From: Porites lutea
Taxonomy: Eukaryota; Cnidaria; Anthozoa; Scleractinia; Poritidae
DNA length: 64,000 bases
NCBI RefSeq assembly: GCF_958299795.1
Contig: NC_133203.1
Span: 34,070,381-34,134,380 of the forward strand
Reading direction: 5' to 3'
Part shown: positions 11,301-21,579 of the stretch, one piece after another
Numbering within the stretch: position 1 is the first letter of the stretch
Layout of the letters: each line of letters starts with the position of its first letter
Notes under the pieces: model-generated
Told to the model about the DNA's origin: nothing
Databases searched by the model: none
Seen by the model: the letters and a program-made list of their open reading frames with translations, nothing else
Made by a program: the position numbers and the translations under genes

Positions 11301-11422
11301 ATGTGATGAGTTGATGAATAGGCACATCACATTATCTATTCACAAAAGAAGTGTTTTAAGCATTTTAAACCAATTGCCACAGTTGACTACTCAATGCAGG
11401 CTTGATTCTATTAAATCACTAG

Positions 11423-12922
11423 CTAAAATGTACGAAATGATTCCACCAGTGCTTTACCTGAGTAAACCAGACCAAGTCCTCCAACAAGAAATCCAAGAAC
11501 AATAAGAGCAATCTCACCTGTGATGTGATACCATCGCAGAAACCTCCACCGCAGCTTAAGATGTGCAATGCAAGGAAATGCAAATGATAGACACGTTCCT
11601 GAAAAACTGCCAACAAATCCCATCAGAAGGCCGAAATGAGGTACTACAAGAGCAATGAAAAGTGCAAAGACTACAAGAAATACTCTTGTCAACAGCAGCC
11701 AGTACCAGTGATATTTTGTTCCTTTTGCTAAGTGTGGAAAGTAAGGGCCGATATTTTTGTCGAATGTCTCTTTAACTACAAAGAGTGGAAGAGGAAATGA
11801 AAAAAACACATTCATGGCCACCAACACCGTTGCTGCAGTGTTGAAGCCCACATTTTCAGCCATGTTGACTGTGAACACTTGATCTGTGAGAATGCCAAAT
11901 GTGAGCACGGCGAATAGACCAAACAAAGTTTTCACAATGGCTGAGATGAGGAATGAAACATGCATCATTTTATTATAGTGTTTTGGTTCTTTCATGCTGC
12001 CTTCTATGCCAGGAAACACAGCATGAGCACAATAGCTGAATGTTACAATACCGAACCCAACTGGAAATGTGCTGATGTTAAAGGCAGGAATATTGTTCCA
12101 TGACCACCGGTCATATCGCACAATGCAATATGCTATCATAACCATCAGTGCTGACATGAGGGAAAACACGGCCAGCATGCTCATCCAGGCGATAAGTGAT
12201 AACCTTGAGATGAAGACACTTGGAAGCACTGCTAGAGAACAAATGATGGCCCATTCATTCAAGTTGAGTGACACATACTTCCCTGTTATTTGAGAGAACA
12301 TAGTAGAGAGAAGAATGAGATACAGCACTGCCGCAGAGTACAGCTCTACTGTCTGTATGACGCTTATAACCTTGCCTCCTACTCCAGGCCATACAGCGTC
12401 TCCGACATCAGGGTACGACTCTCGCACTCTCTTCCTTAACTTGCTACGGGGTGATATTTCATATAAGCAATCAACCAGCAGTATACCAGTGAGGTCACAA
12501 AACATGGCCAGGATGAAGATACAAATGACAGCAGCCACGCCTCCCTCCCGCACAGCATATGGAACACCAAGGATACCCATGCCTTGAATTAGGTTCGTGA
12601 CATTCCAGCCAGCTAGGAAAGCGGACGCCTGTCTGTCGTGACTCTCCTTTTCCACCAGGGACTTAGTGGCAACTGACACAGTGAAGGAACGGAACCGTTT
12701 AAAATTTGTATTCCACGCGGATTTTGGCGATATTGGCTCATCGGTGTCTGCCGTGCGCAGTAAAGGAGATCTTTCGGTCGATTCCAACGACCTTTTTTTG
12801 TCCACTACATGCAGAGGATAGCGTACGTCCTGATTTGTTTCATTGTCGCCACTCTTTCCGGACAAAGAGGTCGAAAGAGCAAACTGGATGTGTTCTTCGA
12901 TGTCGCCTTCGTTCGCCATCAT
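11423..12922 (-). CDS. vesicular inhibitory amino acid transporter-like protein (SLC32/VGAT family)
   Basis: Intronless 499-aa frame. The cytosolic N-terminus (about 110 aa) carries ERSPLL at 50-55 (acidic-dileucine type) and the juxtamembrane block FRSFTVSV with VEKESHDRQASAFLAGWNV. Helix 1 has the family signature GWNVTNLIQGMGILGVPYAV, followed by LLVDCLYEISPRSKLRKRVR, FSYCAHAVFPGIEGSM near 300 and VPHFGLLMGFVGSFSGTCLS. Expected role: proton-coupled loading of inhibitory or related amino acids into secretory or synaptic vesicles; the substrate is not shown by sequence. It faces the next paralogue head-to-head with 723 bp between start codons. The first two codons are both Met; the first was taken. 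Confidence 0.92.
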   Translation of the reverse strand: MMANEGDIEEHIQFALSTSLSGKSGDNETNQDVRYPLHVVDKKRSLESTERSPLLRTADTDEPISPKSAWNTNFKRFRSFTVSVATKSLVEKESHDRQASAFLAGWNVTNLIQGMGILGVPYAVREGGVAAVICIFILAMFCDLTGILLVDCLYEISPRSKLRKRVRESYPDVGDAVWPGVGGKVISVIQTVELYSAAVLYLILLSTMFSQITGKYVSLNLNEWAIICSLAVLPSVFISRLSLIAWMSMLAVFSLMSALMVMIAYCIVRYDRWSWNNIPAFNISTFPVGFGIVTFSYCAHAVFPGIEGSMKEPKHYNKMMHVSFLISAIVKTLFGLFAVLTFGILTDQVFTVNMAENVGFNTAATVLVAMNVFFSFPLPLFVVKETFDKNIGPYFPHLAKGTKYHWYWLLLTRVFLVVFALFIALVVPHFGLLMGFVGSFSGTCLSFAFPCIAHLKLRWRFLRWYHITGEIALIVLGFLVGGLGLVYSGKALVESFRTF

Positions 12923-13645
12923 GGGAGTCTATAATCGCCGGGTGAATGTGTATAAAAGTTCCTTGATTCTTAAGAAACGCACAAAACCAAAATCACCAGT
13001 CGATAATAACCGGTTGGTTAAGAACAAGATTTATCTCGGTAAATAAAAATCGACATGTAGCGAAGTAAAAGTAAGACTTAGAGGCACCTGTGCATTTGTG
13101 CATGTGTACACAAACCAGACCAAAGTTGTACAGGATAGTGTCACGTTCTTGTCACGCTATCGTTTACGTCGCAAATATCATTGGTTGAACTGTGTTGAAG
13201 ATACCGCCTTCTACTAAGACGGGTAAGTGATATTTAATCCCGGGGCAACACTGATTTGACCTTCAGTTTTTTTTCAAAAAGTACGGCCGTATTTTGGTAT
13301 AGAAGTGAAACAATAGCAAAAAATAAAATATTATCTATTCACGGTATCCTGCGGGTGAGTTTACACAGCCGGACCAAACATGAAAATACATGTGATGGCA
13401 TTGTCGTAAAGCTCAAACCTGATTGGTACAAATAGTAAACTTTTGTCTTGTGTACGTTTCCCTAAAAGGGGTGGTGAGTGAGCAACAAAGATAAACCATG
13501 TGTTTGGAATATCTTGTTTTGGGACGTGCAAGGACACTAATTAGTATTTTCTAAATCTGTTTGTCGCTCTTTAGCGTCATATTTGGTACTGTAGGTCGTA
13601 TTTGCCAGCTACGTAGGAAGTTCGCGGCGGACGAGTAGGGTAAAA
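12923..13645. promoter_or_regulatory. divergent intergenic region between two transporter paralogues
   Basis: This 723-bp spacer separates the start codons of two oppositely oriented SLC32-like genes and must hold both 5' ends. No repeat or coding frame was recognised in it, unusual for this cluster, where other gaps are full of transposons. No specific factor site could be assigned. Confidence 0.5.
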
Positions 13646-15097
13646 ATGGATAGAACTGGTGCAGCTTCAGCTCTATCTGCAAGCAATTCGAACCCGGGAC
13701 AAGATGGCGAAGCGATCACGTTACACAAACCAACTTTGCAGACCCTGGACGAAGATTCGCCTCTTTTGTTTGTTCCTGACGATGAGCATACCTCTGTCAG
13801 GAAATCTAGCATTGCAGGGAGCATACGAAAGCTGCGCAGCGCTACGCTGACTGTTTCGATCCTTGAGAAGCCATCCGATGATCGCAATGCTTCAGCTTGG
13901 CTCGCTGGCTGGAATGTCACTAACCTTATTCAGGGAACTGGTATCCTTGGGGTACCATACGCTGTTATGATGGGAGGATGGGCTGCCGTGGCTATTATCG
14001 TCTTAGTGGCTGCAATCTGCTGCTACACTGGCAAGCTACTGGTCGATTGTTTGTACGTTGAGTCCAAACGTACTGGACAACGTAAACGAGCCTACGTCAA
14101 TTATCCCGAAGTAGGTGAAGCTGCTTGGCCGGGATGGGGCAACAGAATCGTAAGCGTTGTACAAGTATGCGAGATGTATGGCGGTGTGATTATGTACATT
14201 GTGCTACTCGCCACGGTGTTTAACGACATTTTGAATCAGTTGACGCCTTTGGATATCTACCAGTGGGCCGTTGTCTGCGCGTATGTTGCGTTACCTGGGA
14301 TTTTCATTACCCGGGTATCAGTCATCGCCTGGATCAGCATGATCTCGGTGTTTGCACTCCTCAGCAGTATTGCCACAATAATAATTTACTGCATCACTGA
14401 ATACCGTGACATGACCCTCTCAAACATCCCGCCATTTGACATTCAGAAGTTTCCTATTGGATTTGGAATCATCGTGTTCAGCTACTGTGCTCACGCAGTG
14501 TTTCCTGGTGTGGAAGGCAGCATGAGGGAACCAAAACAATTCCCAATGATGATGAATTCTGCGTTTGCTCTTGCTGCAGTGGTCAAGGTTCTACTTGGTT
14601 TGTTGGCTGTTCTGCGATTTGGCGCTGATACTGAACAAGTCATCACTGTCAACATGAGCATCAGCCCCGTCTTCAACATGGTTGCCACAGTCCTGGTCGT
14701 CACAAATGTCTTCCTGGCCTTCCCTATCTGCATGTTTGTTGTTTTAGAAACATGGGACACCAAGGTGCTACCTTTTTTCCCACATCTTAGCAAGGAAAGT
14801 GGCTACCATTGGTTCTGGATCCTGATCACACGGGTCATGCTTCTAACTTTTGCCTTATTCCTTGCAGTTATTGTTCCGCACTTTGCCCTGTTGATGGGTC
14901 TTGTCGGCAGCTTCACTGGTACATGCCTTTCCTTTGTGTTTCCCTGCGTTTTTCATCTGACTTTGAAGTGGAGGAAAACTCCTTGGTACAGCATTGTGGT
15001 CAAGATTGGGGTGATTGTATTTGGCTTAGTATGTGGTGGATCTGGTTTGTTCTTCTCAGGAAGAGAGCTTGGAAGAGCATTCTCTTTCCAGAACTAA
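13646..15097 (+). CDS. vesicular inhibitory amino acid transporter-like protein (SLC32/VGAT family)
   Basis: Intronless 483-aa frame starting at AAAATGG, a good start context. The N-tail has PTLQTLDEDSPLL at 29-41 (EDSPLL is the dileucine motif) and LRSATLTVSILEKPSDDR at 63-80 just before helix 1 (GWNVTNLIQGTGILGVPYAV from residue 88). Landmarks: CCYTGKLLVDCLYVESKRTG, YPEVGEAAWPGWGNRIVSVV, HAVFPGVEGSM near 282, VPHFALLMGLVGSFTGTCLS. These match the AAAP transporter fold of VGAT/UNC-47, with about 9-11 membrane segments. It is close to the copies at 17968 and 25633 and less so to the minus-strand pair. The substrate could be GABA, glycine or another amino acid. Confidence 0.93.
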   Translation: MDRTGAASALSASNSNPGQDGEAITLHKPTLQTLDEDSPLLFVPDDEHTSVRKSSIAGSIRKLRSATLTVSILEKPSDDRNASAWLAGWNVTNLIQGTGILGVPYAVMMGGWAAVAIIVLVAAICCYTGKLLVDCLYVESKRTGQRKRAYVNYPEVGEAAWPGWGNRIVSVVQVCEMYGGVIMYIVLLATVFNDILNQLTPLDIYQWAVVCAYVALPGIFITRVSVIAWISMISVFALLSSIATIIIYCITEYRDMTLSNIPPFDIQKFPIGFGIIVFSYCAHAVFPGVEGSMREPKQFPMMMNSAFALAAVVKVLLGLLAVLRFGADTEQVITVNMSISPVFNMVATVLVVTNVFLAFPICMFVVLETWDTKVLPFFPHLSKESGYHWFWILITRVMLLTFALFLAVIVPHFALLMGLVGSFTGTCLSFVFPCVFHLTLKWRKTPWYSIVVKIGVIVFGLVCGGSGLFFSGRELGRAFSFQN

Positions 15098-15379
15098 CAT
15101 TACAGGACACTTCTTTGAATCTGATATTGATGAACTATTTCAATATGGACAATTTTTGTAATGGAACTGCTTTTGTAAGAATTATATTGTACATGATTGT
15201 GAGCATGTTTTGTATCAGTATGAGAAGAAGTGGTTAAAAAGATTTGCAAAAAAAAGAATTGCTGTAATAGAGTTTCGGTGCATCACATTTTATGCATTGC
15301 ATTTTATACTGCAATTTATTCAATGGAGATTGTATTTTGTAATATACATCACACAGTTGTTGCTTATAATTATATATAT

Positions 15380-15765
15380 CAAGGACCATTTTTTATTTAC
15401 CTCACCACGCCTATCCTCTTCGTGCCTCATGGCTCATAAGGCCCTCACAGAGTCCCTCCACTTATCTCGGTTAACTGCAACTGTCTTCCCTTCCTCCCAC
15501 CATTGCCATCCTGCTTCTGCCCTTTCCTTTTCAACAGTTGTTCTCTTCCAGGTGGCTTTTGGTCTTCCTCTTCTTCTTTTTCCTTCTGGTGCCCAAGTTA
15601 TTGCTATGTTGCAGTTGTTGTTTTGGTCCTGTCTCAGTATATGTTCAATCATCCTCCATCTACGCTGCTTCACCTCTTTACTCATGGGTTTCATGTCTGG
15701 TCTGTGTAGCCGCTCTTCAGTACTGACATTTTTCATTGGGGCAGATGTTGGGACTGGTGGGATTT
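15380..15765 (-). pseudogene. LINE (non-LTR retrotransposon) reverse transcriptase C-terminal remnant
   Basis: A minus-strand frame (15736-15434, extending a few codons either way) encodes EERLHRPDMKPMSKEVKQRR, then WRMIEHILRQ, WAPEGKRRRGRPKATWKRT and NRDKWRDSVRAL. The series RRWRxIxHxLR, then GKRRRGRPKxTWRR, then DRxxWR is the hallmark C-terminus of many animal LINE ORF2 proteins. Only the last about 110 residues are present, as expected for a 5'-truncated insertion. It lies antisense, about 340 bp downstream of the preceding transporter stop codon. LINE clade not assigned. Confidence 0.85.
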
Positions 15766-15769
15766 GATA

Positions 15770-16610
15770 GGTGGTTCCTTTAATATATAAATTAGGAATT
15801 TTTTTACCAGGCCCCTTTTGTAGTCGTAATTACAGTGTATTTGCAGGGATGTCTCGACCTTGTCTTTGGAATGGATGAAAAACTAAAACTTATGAAGCTG
15901 TATTTGATAAAATTTCAACAAACATTTTAGTTTAGACTAAATTAAGTCCTGTTGGGGAATGAAATATCTTTAAACAATGGTCCCTCATGATTTGATGAGA
16001 AAAGAGATGATTATGACACAAGCATTAGATAAAATAGTAAAAATGTTTACTTGCACTGGTATTTTTTTCTCTTTGCTCTCAATGACTGTTAGGTGTTATA
16101 AATTTTTAGATTAAATAAGAGTGCCCATGGTCATTCCTACAATGAAGCTTTAAAGTGAGTTGACATTTCTGAAGTCCTAATATCAACATGCAGATTCTCT
16201 CCACTGTCTCTGTATGTGTTGCTAGATAACGTTGTGTTTGGTCAGTGTAGATTAGCCTGTTCACAGACCCTCTATATTCTCTTCAAAGTCCCTCGAGTGC
16301 GGGTGATAAAATATAAACCGCAGGGGATTTATTGACCGCCAGCACAAGGGGGTAGTGGAGGGGGAAAAATAAAACAACGTCCATGTACAGACTAAGTGCA
16401 GATCAAAGGTCACACCTCCCCAGGGGCCCAGAGGCAGTTAGTCAGTTTAAGGGAAGAAGCGCAAACCAACTGACTGCTCATGGGTGTCAAAAGTCAGAGG
16501 ACGGAGATCACATGGAGTAGCAGAGTTATGTTTTATCTTGATTCTAGTTTAGTTCACATCACATGGCTGTACAGCAGGGTGAATGTCACCAGTGGTAGTT
16601 TCATGCAATT
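15770..16610. other. intergenic, no gene recognised
   Basis: AT-rich sequence followed by repeat-like sequence from about 16250 (AGCCTGTTCACAGACCCTCT, related in outline to 44295-44490). No coding frame is supported. Confidence 0.4.
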
Positions 16611-16612
16611 TC

Positions 16613-16814
16613 GTAGCCTGAGTAGCCAACATTTCCGTGTGGTTTTGGAGCAAAGAAAGACCGAGGAATGATGGGGAGTGGGATTTTCTGTTTCAGCCAC
16701 GTGAAAAATGGGAGGAGAGCCATTTTTTGCTGTGGGGAAGGGGGGTAGGGGGGTTGACTCTCATTCCTTGTTCTTTGCTCCGAAACCACATGGAAACGCT
16801 TGCTACGCAGGCTA
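16613..16814. mobile_element. foldback MITE
   Basis: Arms TAGCCTGAGTAGCCAACATT with TCCGTGTGGTTTTGGAGCAA at the left face the complement TTGCTCCGAAACCACATGGA with AACGCTTGCTACGCAGGCTA at the right. The small open frames on both strands here follow from this symmetry. Target duplication not identified. Confidence 0.7.
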
Positions 16815-17967
16815 GCAATTGTGCTCAGTTTTGTTGAATGGTGTCAACACTGCTTGTCTGGGTAGGGATGATTGTTGCCCAAAGGTGACATGGTTGGAAG
16901 CTTTTGGAATAATTAGGTCATAAAATTTTAGGTCCTGAGCTAATTGTATTTTATTCTAAAAAAAAAAAAACAAAATTTTCTTGAGCCCATGGTTGATTTT
17001 GTTCAGTGGTCAATACTTTTCAAATTGAAGTGGTTAGTACTGGTTCTCTAAGCAATTATTATAGGGTGCGATCATGGTGAAATGAATAAGTGATCACAGA
17101 TGCAGAATTTTTTGGTAAATGATCACAACAAAAAGCACCATGTGAAAACCTTCCCTCCCCTTTGGGACCCTTTTGGAGAGCATGTTTTTGTGAAGAGCCC
17201 TTCAATTATATTGCTTCATGCGAACTAACCATAAAGGGGTGGAGGGGCGGTCCTCCAGACCCTTACATAAGAAGGGGGCTGGTCTCCCAAAAATTTAGTT
17301 CTTGGCCCTTCCAGCCACATTTCGCTACAAAAATTAGGGCCCGGGCCCCTCTCCTGGATCCACCACTGTCTATTCCCTGTGAAAGGTCACATTCATTAAT
17401 GAAAAAAAAAAGCCCAAAGAAATTGAGCATTTTAAGAAGCTTGCATTCAGTTAGTGATCCTCTCCTCCTTGTTTTCCAAATTTATTACATTTTTACAACT
17501 TGATAACATTAGCGTGACATTCAGTGCAGTGTTGCGTTACGACGACAACGGAAAGATCCCGGGGGAAAGATACAGTCAACAACCAGGGGAGTCCAATCTT
17601 CCTTCAGTGGACAACCTCGGCAGAAATGAAGCTGGCCGTTTACGGCAAAGGTTTTTGTCAGCGTGGAGTTCAAACGGGATTTGGTTCGGCGGCCGAGAGT
17701 TTGACTTTTGAGAAAGGTAAACAGGGCACTTGAACGACGAATGTGTAAATAATATAAGAAGTTTTCTGATTGGTTTATTTCCTTTGTATCCATTGTCTCA
17801 TGGGACAACAAAAACGTGCAAAACGACAAAACCAGTTATGTTGTACTTTGCGTACAAATAAACATTTGCATTTGAACATCCGAATCTCGGAGTGCATATT
17901 GACATTTGACCACAATTTCAAAGTTCTGTTTGTTAAAAACCGCACGTGGCAAAACACAAAAAACACT
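16815..17967. other. upstream region of the fourth transporter paralogue
   Basis: Includes a probable repeat remnant at about 17225-17380 (GGATCCACCACTG terminus type). The open frame continues upstream of the chosen transporter start to 17770, but that extension lacks similarity to the other paralogues and is treated as 5' leader. Confidence 0.4.
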
Positions 17968-19443
17968 ATGGCCGAAAACAACGCTTTGCTCAGTACGCCA
18001 AAGAAGCCCAAGACCCTAAGCCCTGGAAGCGGCGAAAATATTCCATTAGGATCGAGGCCAGAGTCGAATCCAACTGTTGTTCATTTGGGAGAGAATGCGC
18101 CACTGATTCATGGCGAGTTCGAGGCAGCAAAAAGCCTTCTTGGGATCAGTCTCTCAAGATTGAATTTATCCCGGAGTTTGATGAAATTACGTTCTGCTAC
18201 AATGACTGTGTCACTGATCGAGAGACCCTCAGATGATAGGCGAGCCAATGCGTTTCTCGCGGGATGGAACGTCACTAATCTGATCCAAGGAACCGGGATA
18301 TTGGGAATTCCGTACGCTGTAAAGCTCGGAGGGTGCGCTGCAGTCGTTTCTATCTTTGTTTGCGGCATTCTCTGTTGTTACACGGGAAAGCTATTGGTCG
18401 ATTGCCTCTACGAGGAGTCCAAGCGCACCGGGCTACGGAAAAGGGTCAGGGTCAATTACCCGGATGTTGGGGAAGCCGTGTGGCCAAGATGGGGCAACAG
18501 GATTGTGAGTGCGGTACAAGTGTGTGAGATGTCTGGGATAGCTGTCACTTACATTGTACTACTGGCATCTATCTTCCTGGACTTCTTCCACAGCATGACT
18601 TCCATGGATGTCTACAAGTGGACTGTAGTGGTTGCATGTTTTGTTCTTCCTGGAATTTTCATCACGCGTGTATCAATCATTGCCTGGATCAGCATGATCT
18701 CAGTTTTCTCACTTTTCTCTGCAGTGCTCACAATCATAATATACTGCATCACCCAGTATGATAAGATGAGGCTTGACAATATGCCTGGTTTTCAGTTGAA
18801 CTCTTTTCTGATTGGCTTCGGCATCATTGTGTTTAGTTTTACTGCACATGCTGTTTTTCCAGGAGTCGAAGGAAGCATGCGTCATCCAGAACAGTACCCC
18901 ATGATGTTGAACATTGCATTTGCAAATTCCACCATAACCAAGATTATCCTGGGGATGATGGGAACATTTCGATATGGAAGTGAACTAAACCAGGCCATTA
19001 CCATCAATCTCAAAAGCAGTCAAGTATTTTACATCTTGTCAAACACCTTTGTTGTTGCCAATGTTGTCCTTGCTTTCCCATTGGTCATGTTTGTTGTCTT
19101 GGAAACGTGGGATGACAAAATGCTTCCCTACTTTCCACATGTGGGAAAAGAATCAAGTTTTCATTGGTTCTGGCTGCTTCTGACACGCCCACTCCTCTTT
19201 ACCTTTGGCGTATTTTTGGCTATCTCTGTTCCTCATTTTGGCCTGGTCATGGGACTACTTGGAAGTCTGACTGGTACCAGTTTGTGTTTCATATTTCCAT
19301 GCCTTTTCCATCTGAAATTGAAGTGGAAGAAACTGGCGTGGTATCAGGTGGTGTGCAGGGTTCTTATTGCCATCTTTGGATTTGGCTGTGGAATCCTTGG
19401 AGCAGCATTTACTGGCATTGAACTGGTTAATGTAAGTAAATAG
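17968..19443 (+). CDS. vesicular inhibitory amino acid transporter-like protein (SLC32/VGAT family)
   Basis: Intronless frame of 491 aa from ATG 17968 (ACTATGG context). The frame is open back to 17770, but the start at MAENNALL gives a length and N-terminus like the other copies. The tail carries two dileucine-type motifs, ENNALL (3-8) and ENAPLI (42-47), the latter in PTVVHLGENAPLI, which aligns with PTLQTLDEDSPLL and PTVVTLDEQTHLL of its neighbours. LRSATMTVSLIERPSDDRRA precedes GWNVTNLIQGTGILGIPYAV. HAVFPGVEGSM lies near 293 and VPHFGLVMGLLGSLTGTSLC near the end. The last codons overlap a perfect splice-donor consensus (GTAAGT at 19432), so a spliced isoform with another C-terminus is possible. 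A likely AATAAA signal lies at 19501. Confidence 0.9.
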   Translation: MAENNALLSTPKKPKTLSPGSGENIPLGSRPESNPTVVHLGENAPLIHGEFEAAKSLLGISLSRLNLSRSLMKLRSATMTVSLIERPSDDRRANAFLAGWNVTNLIQGTGILGIPYAVKLGGCAAVVSIFVCGILCCYTGKLLVDCLYEESKRTGLRKRVRVNYPDVGEAVWPRWGNRIVSAVQVCEMSGIAVTYIVLLASIFLDFFHSMTSMDVYKWTVVVACFVLPGIFITRVSIIAWISMISVFSLFSAVLTIIIYCITQYDKMRLDNMPGFQLNSFLIGFGIIVFSFTAHAVFPGVEGSMRHPEQYPMMLNIAFANSTITKIILGMMGTFRYGSELNQAITINLKSSQVFYILSNTFVVANVVLAFPLVMFVVLETWDDKMLPYFPHVGKESSFHWFWLLLTRPLLFTFGVFLAISVPHFGLVMGLLGSLTGTSLCFIFPCLFHLKLKWKKLAWYQVVCRVLIAIFGFGCGILGAAFTGIELVNVSK

Positions 19444-19500
19444 GATATTGATAGTTAATGATAGCTTTGCCTTGAAGTATGTCAACAGTCAGTAACTAAC

Positions 19501-19506
19501 AATAAA
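19501..19506 (+). terminator. candidate polyadenylation signal
   Basis: AATAAA 58 nt after the stop codon of the transporter ending at 19443. The position is plausible but the motif is common in AT-rich DNA. Confidence 0.35.
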
Positions 19507-20160
19507 AAAACTGTCAGTCCTTTTTAAAAACAGAATGGCTGATTGTTATATAGTATAAATTACTACTACTGTCTACCCTGCAAGATAGTAGAGGCTACAT
19601 TTTGGTTTTGGTGACTGGATGCAAAAAGTAGCCTTTGCCAACACTAATCATTCCCATCTAAAATATAGCTAATCTATTTTGTGGCCGGAACACGAAAGAT
19701 TATTTTTCGTTGACGGTAGTTGACTATCAGTTGTCACTATCTGTGCAAAGATTGTCTCCAAACAAAAAAGACAAATGCTTGCTCTTAGAAAGTGCAAAAA
19801 CAGTGGCAACACTATCAACCTCAATATGAAAGATTACGTGAGAGGATAACCTCTATCTTTTTGTTATTATATTTAATATCTTTTATATAATGTTATGTAA
19901 ACTGTGTAAGTGTGTTCTGGTGTACAAGTCACTACTCCCTGTTGACAACTGGCTTGAGATCTGTTTGAAAATTATGTCATTTATAGAAACACAGCACAAT
20001 TTTTTGTTTGATCTGCTGTAATGTCATCGTGCCCAAGCATTCTGTAAGATGCATACACTTGTGTAGTTTTCAGTAAATTGTTGATTTCCATCTCATTGAA
20101 TGAAATAGAATGAAAAACCTTTGGTTCATTTCTTGCAGAAAAACTCCAATCTTCAGCATG

Positions 20161-20257
20161 ATAAATAATCATAATTTTTATTATCACAAATATTTATTAT
20201 CACAACAATTATTATTTTTATTATCATTATTAATATTATCACAATAATTATTATTGT
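20161..20257. repeat. AT-rich low-complexity tract (TTATTATCACAA-like)
   Basis: Imperfect repetition of ATTATTATCACAA and ATTATT units. No gene is seen from 19510 to 20640. Confidence 0.7.
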
Positions 20258-20875
20258 GTTCATATCAGCAAAAAGGATACTGGACTGAGCACTTGCAAGA
20301 CAAAACGTGCTCCTTTTCCTCTAGATTCACATGATGGAGCTTTTGCATGTGTAATACAAAAGGGGACCATTGTAGGTAGAGGTTGCTCTTTACATGCCAA
20401 TAAAAATTGCAAAAAAAGTCACCTCTGCTCACTGGGTGTCATAAGTCATACTCAGTTGGACTCATCCAGATTGCATACTTTGGTAATACATTAAAAAACA
20501 GCTCTCTGATTTTGCGCTGCTTTCCATTATCTGCACGCCTGGAGAAGGCTAGGTTTAGAAGTACTGTCCAACCTCCTAAACTGGGACACCAATAGGGCAT
20601 AGCCATGTGCCTGCATAACAGTGGTGTTGTAGTACAGAGGTAGGGATAGTATAAGTTTGGCATCATTTGAATTAAGAGAAATGACCACATATAGAGGTGT
20701 CCATATTTTGAGGAAAGAATTGCATAAGTTTAGCATTGCTGTGACCAAAAGAATCGTCCACAGTAGAGCGGTGTCCATATTATGGAGAAAGGAATTCTAT
20801 AGGCTTGGCATCCTTGGGACAAAGAGTAATGTCCACAATGGAGAAGTGTCTCCATTTTCAGTGGAAGGAATTGAG

Positions 20876-21497
20876 AAGAAGAGAAGGGTGATGTCACAAA
20901 AATGCAAATTTGTGAAATTATGGGATTGGCTGGCATATTCGGAAAGAGTATAGACTGCGAGCAGTCTGTCTTTTTCTTCAGATTTAGTAAGGGGAGTGCA
21001 CGCGCGCGCGAGCGAGCGTTGAGCGGCGAAGCGATGGCGCGTGCGTCTCCCGTCTCGAGCGTTGAGCGGCCACGCGATGGCGCGTGCGTCTCCCGTCTCG
21101 AGCCTTCAGTCACGCGCGTGGTCATTTGCGTGTCTGGGGCGTTTTGCTCGACGGACCAAGAAAAAAGAGAGACTGCTCGTAGTCTAGAAAGAGTAAGACG
21201 CAATAAGCCCCCTTGCCAAAAATTAACCTGTTGAAGTATTTTGGTAGGGAGATAAAAGCACCGTTATGCTCTGATCACTCCATAATTGGCCTGGATCGTA
21301 ATGTTTGTGATCCAGCCCAATTTTTAAAGGATTTACATGGAGATATCGGAGCATTACGGTGCTTTTATCTCCCTAACAAAATACTCTAACAAGTTGATTT
21401 TTGGCTTCTTTCATCTTACTCTTTCCGAATATGCCAACCAATCCCATAATTTAACAAATTTAGTTTTTGTGACATCATCGCTTCTATTCTCTGTTTT
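20876..21497. mobile_element. long-armed foldback element inside the 74-bp tandem array
   Basis: The left arm TGATGTCACAAAAATGCAAA with ATGGGATTGGCTGGCATATT and CGGAAAGAGTA is matched by the right arm ACTCTTTCCGAATATGCCAA with CCAATCCCATAAT and TTTTTGTGACATCA. The arms continue inward after an interruption: GTAAGACGCAATAAGCC, AAAAATTAACCTGTTG and GGGAGATAAAAGCACCGTTA pair with the sequence before 21416. Arms therefore exceed 150 bp. A smaller MITE at 20951-21186 has been inserted into the left arm. Confidence 0.85.
20951..21186. mobile_element. MITE with perfect 9-bp target duplication (Mutator-like type)
   Basis: Termini TAGACTGCGAGCAGTCT and AGACTGCTCGTAGTCTA are inverted repeats, flanked by GAAAGAGTA at 20942-20950 and again at 21187-21195: a perfect 9-bp duplication, typical of Mutator-like elements. 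The GC-rich interior, unlike its surroundings, holds a 43-bp direct duplication at 21016-21058 and 21059-21101 (GCGTTGAGCGGC..GCGATGGCGCGTGCG) with two mismatches. It interrupts the left arm of the larger foldback element, so it is younger. Confidence 0.9.
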
Positions 21498-21579
21498 ATA
21501 AGTTTGGCATCGTTGGAACCAAATGGAGAACTATCTACAGTAGAGGGGTGCTCTTCTGTGTAAGTGTCTGTACGTAAGG

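Larger units (their letters stand above)
20640..21575. repeat. tandem repeat of about 74 bp, interrupted by a foldback element
   Basis: Units containing AAGTTTGGCAT, CCACAGTAGAG and GTGTCCATATT recur about 74 bp apart (GTGTCCATATT at 20697 and 20771, a degraded form at 20846). One further unit (TAAGTTTGGCATCGTTGG, CTACAGTAGAGGGGTG) resumes after the insertion, at about 21498-21560. Frames through the array on the minus strand are repeat-borne. The interruption at about 20876-21497 is a separate element. Confidence 0.7.

Noticed and set aside
17770-17967. 66-codon N-terminal extension of the fourth transporter
   Set aside because: The extension has no counterpart in the other four copies; the start at 17968 gives matching length and N-terminal motifs.
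20640-20880. Regularly spaced repeats considered as a CRISPR-like array
   Set aside because: Units are about 74 bp, directly adjoining and diverged, without unique spacers, in an animal genome.
20730-21234. Overlapping 110- and 157-codon frames on both strands
   Set aside because: They run through a foldback element and a GC-rich MITE with an internal duplication; the openness follows from repeat structure.
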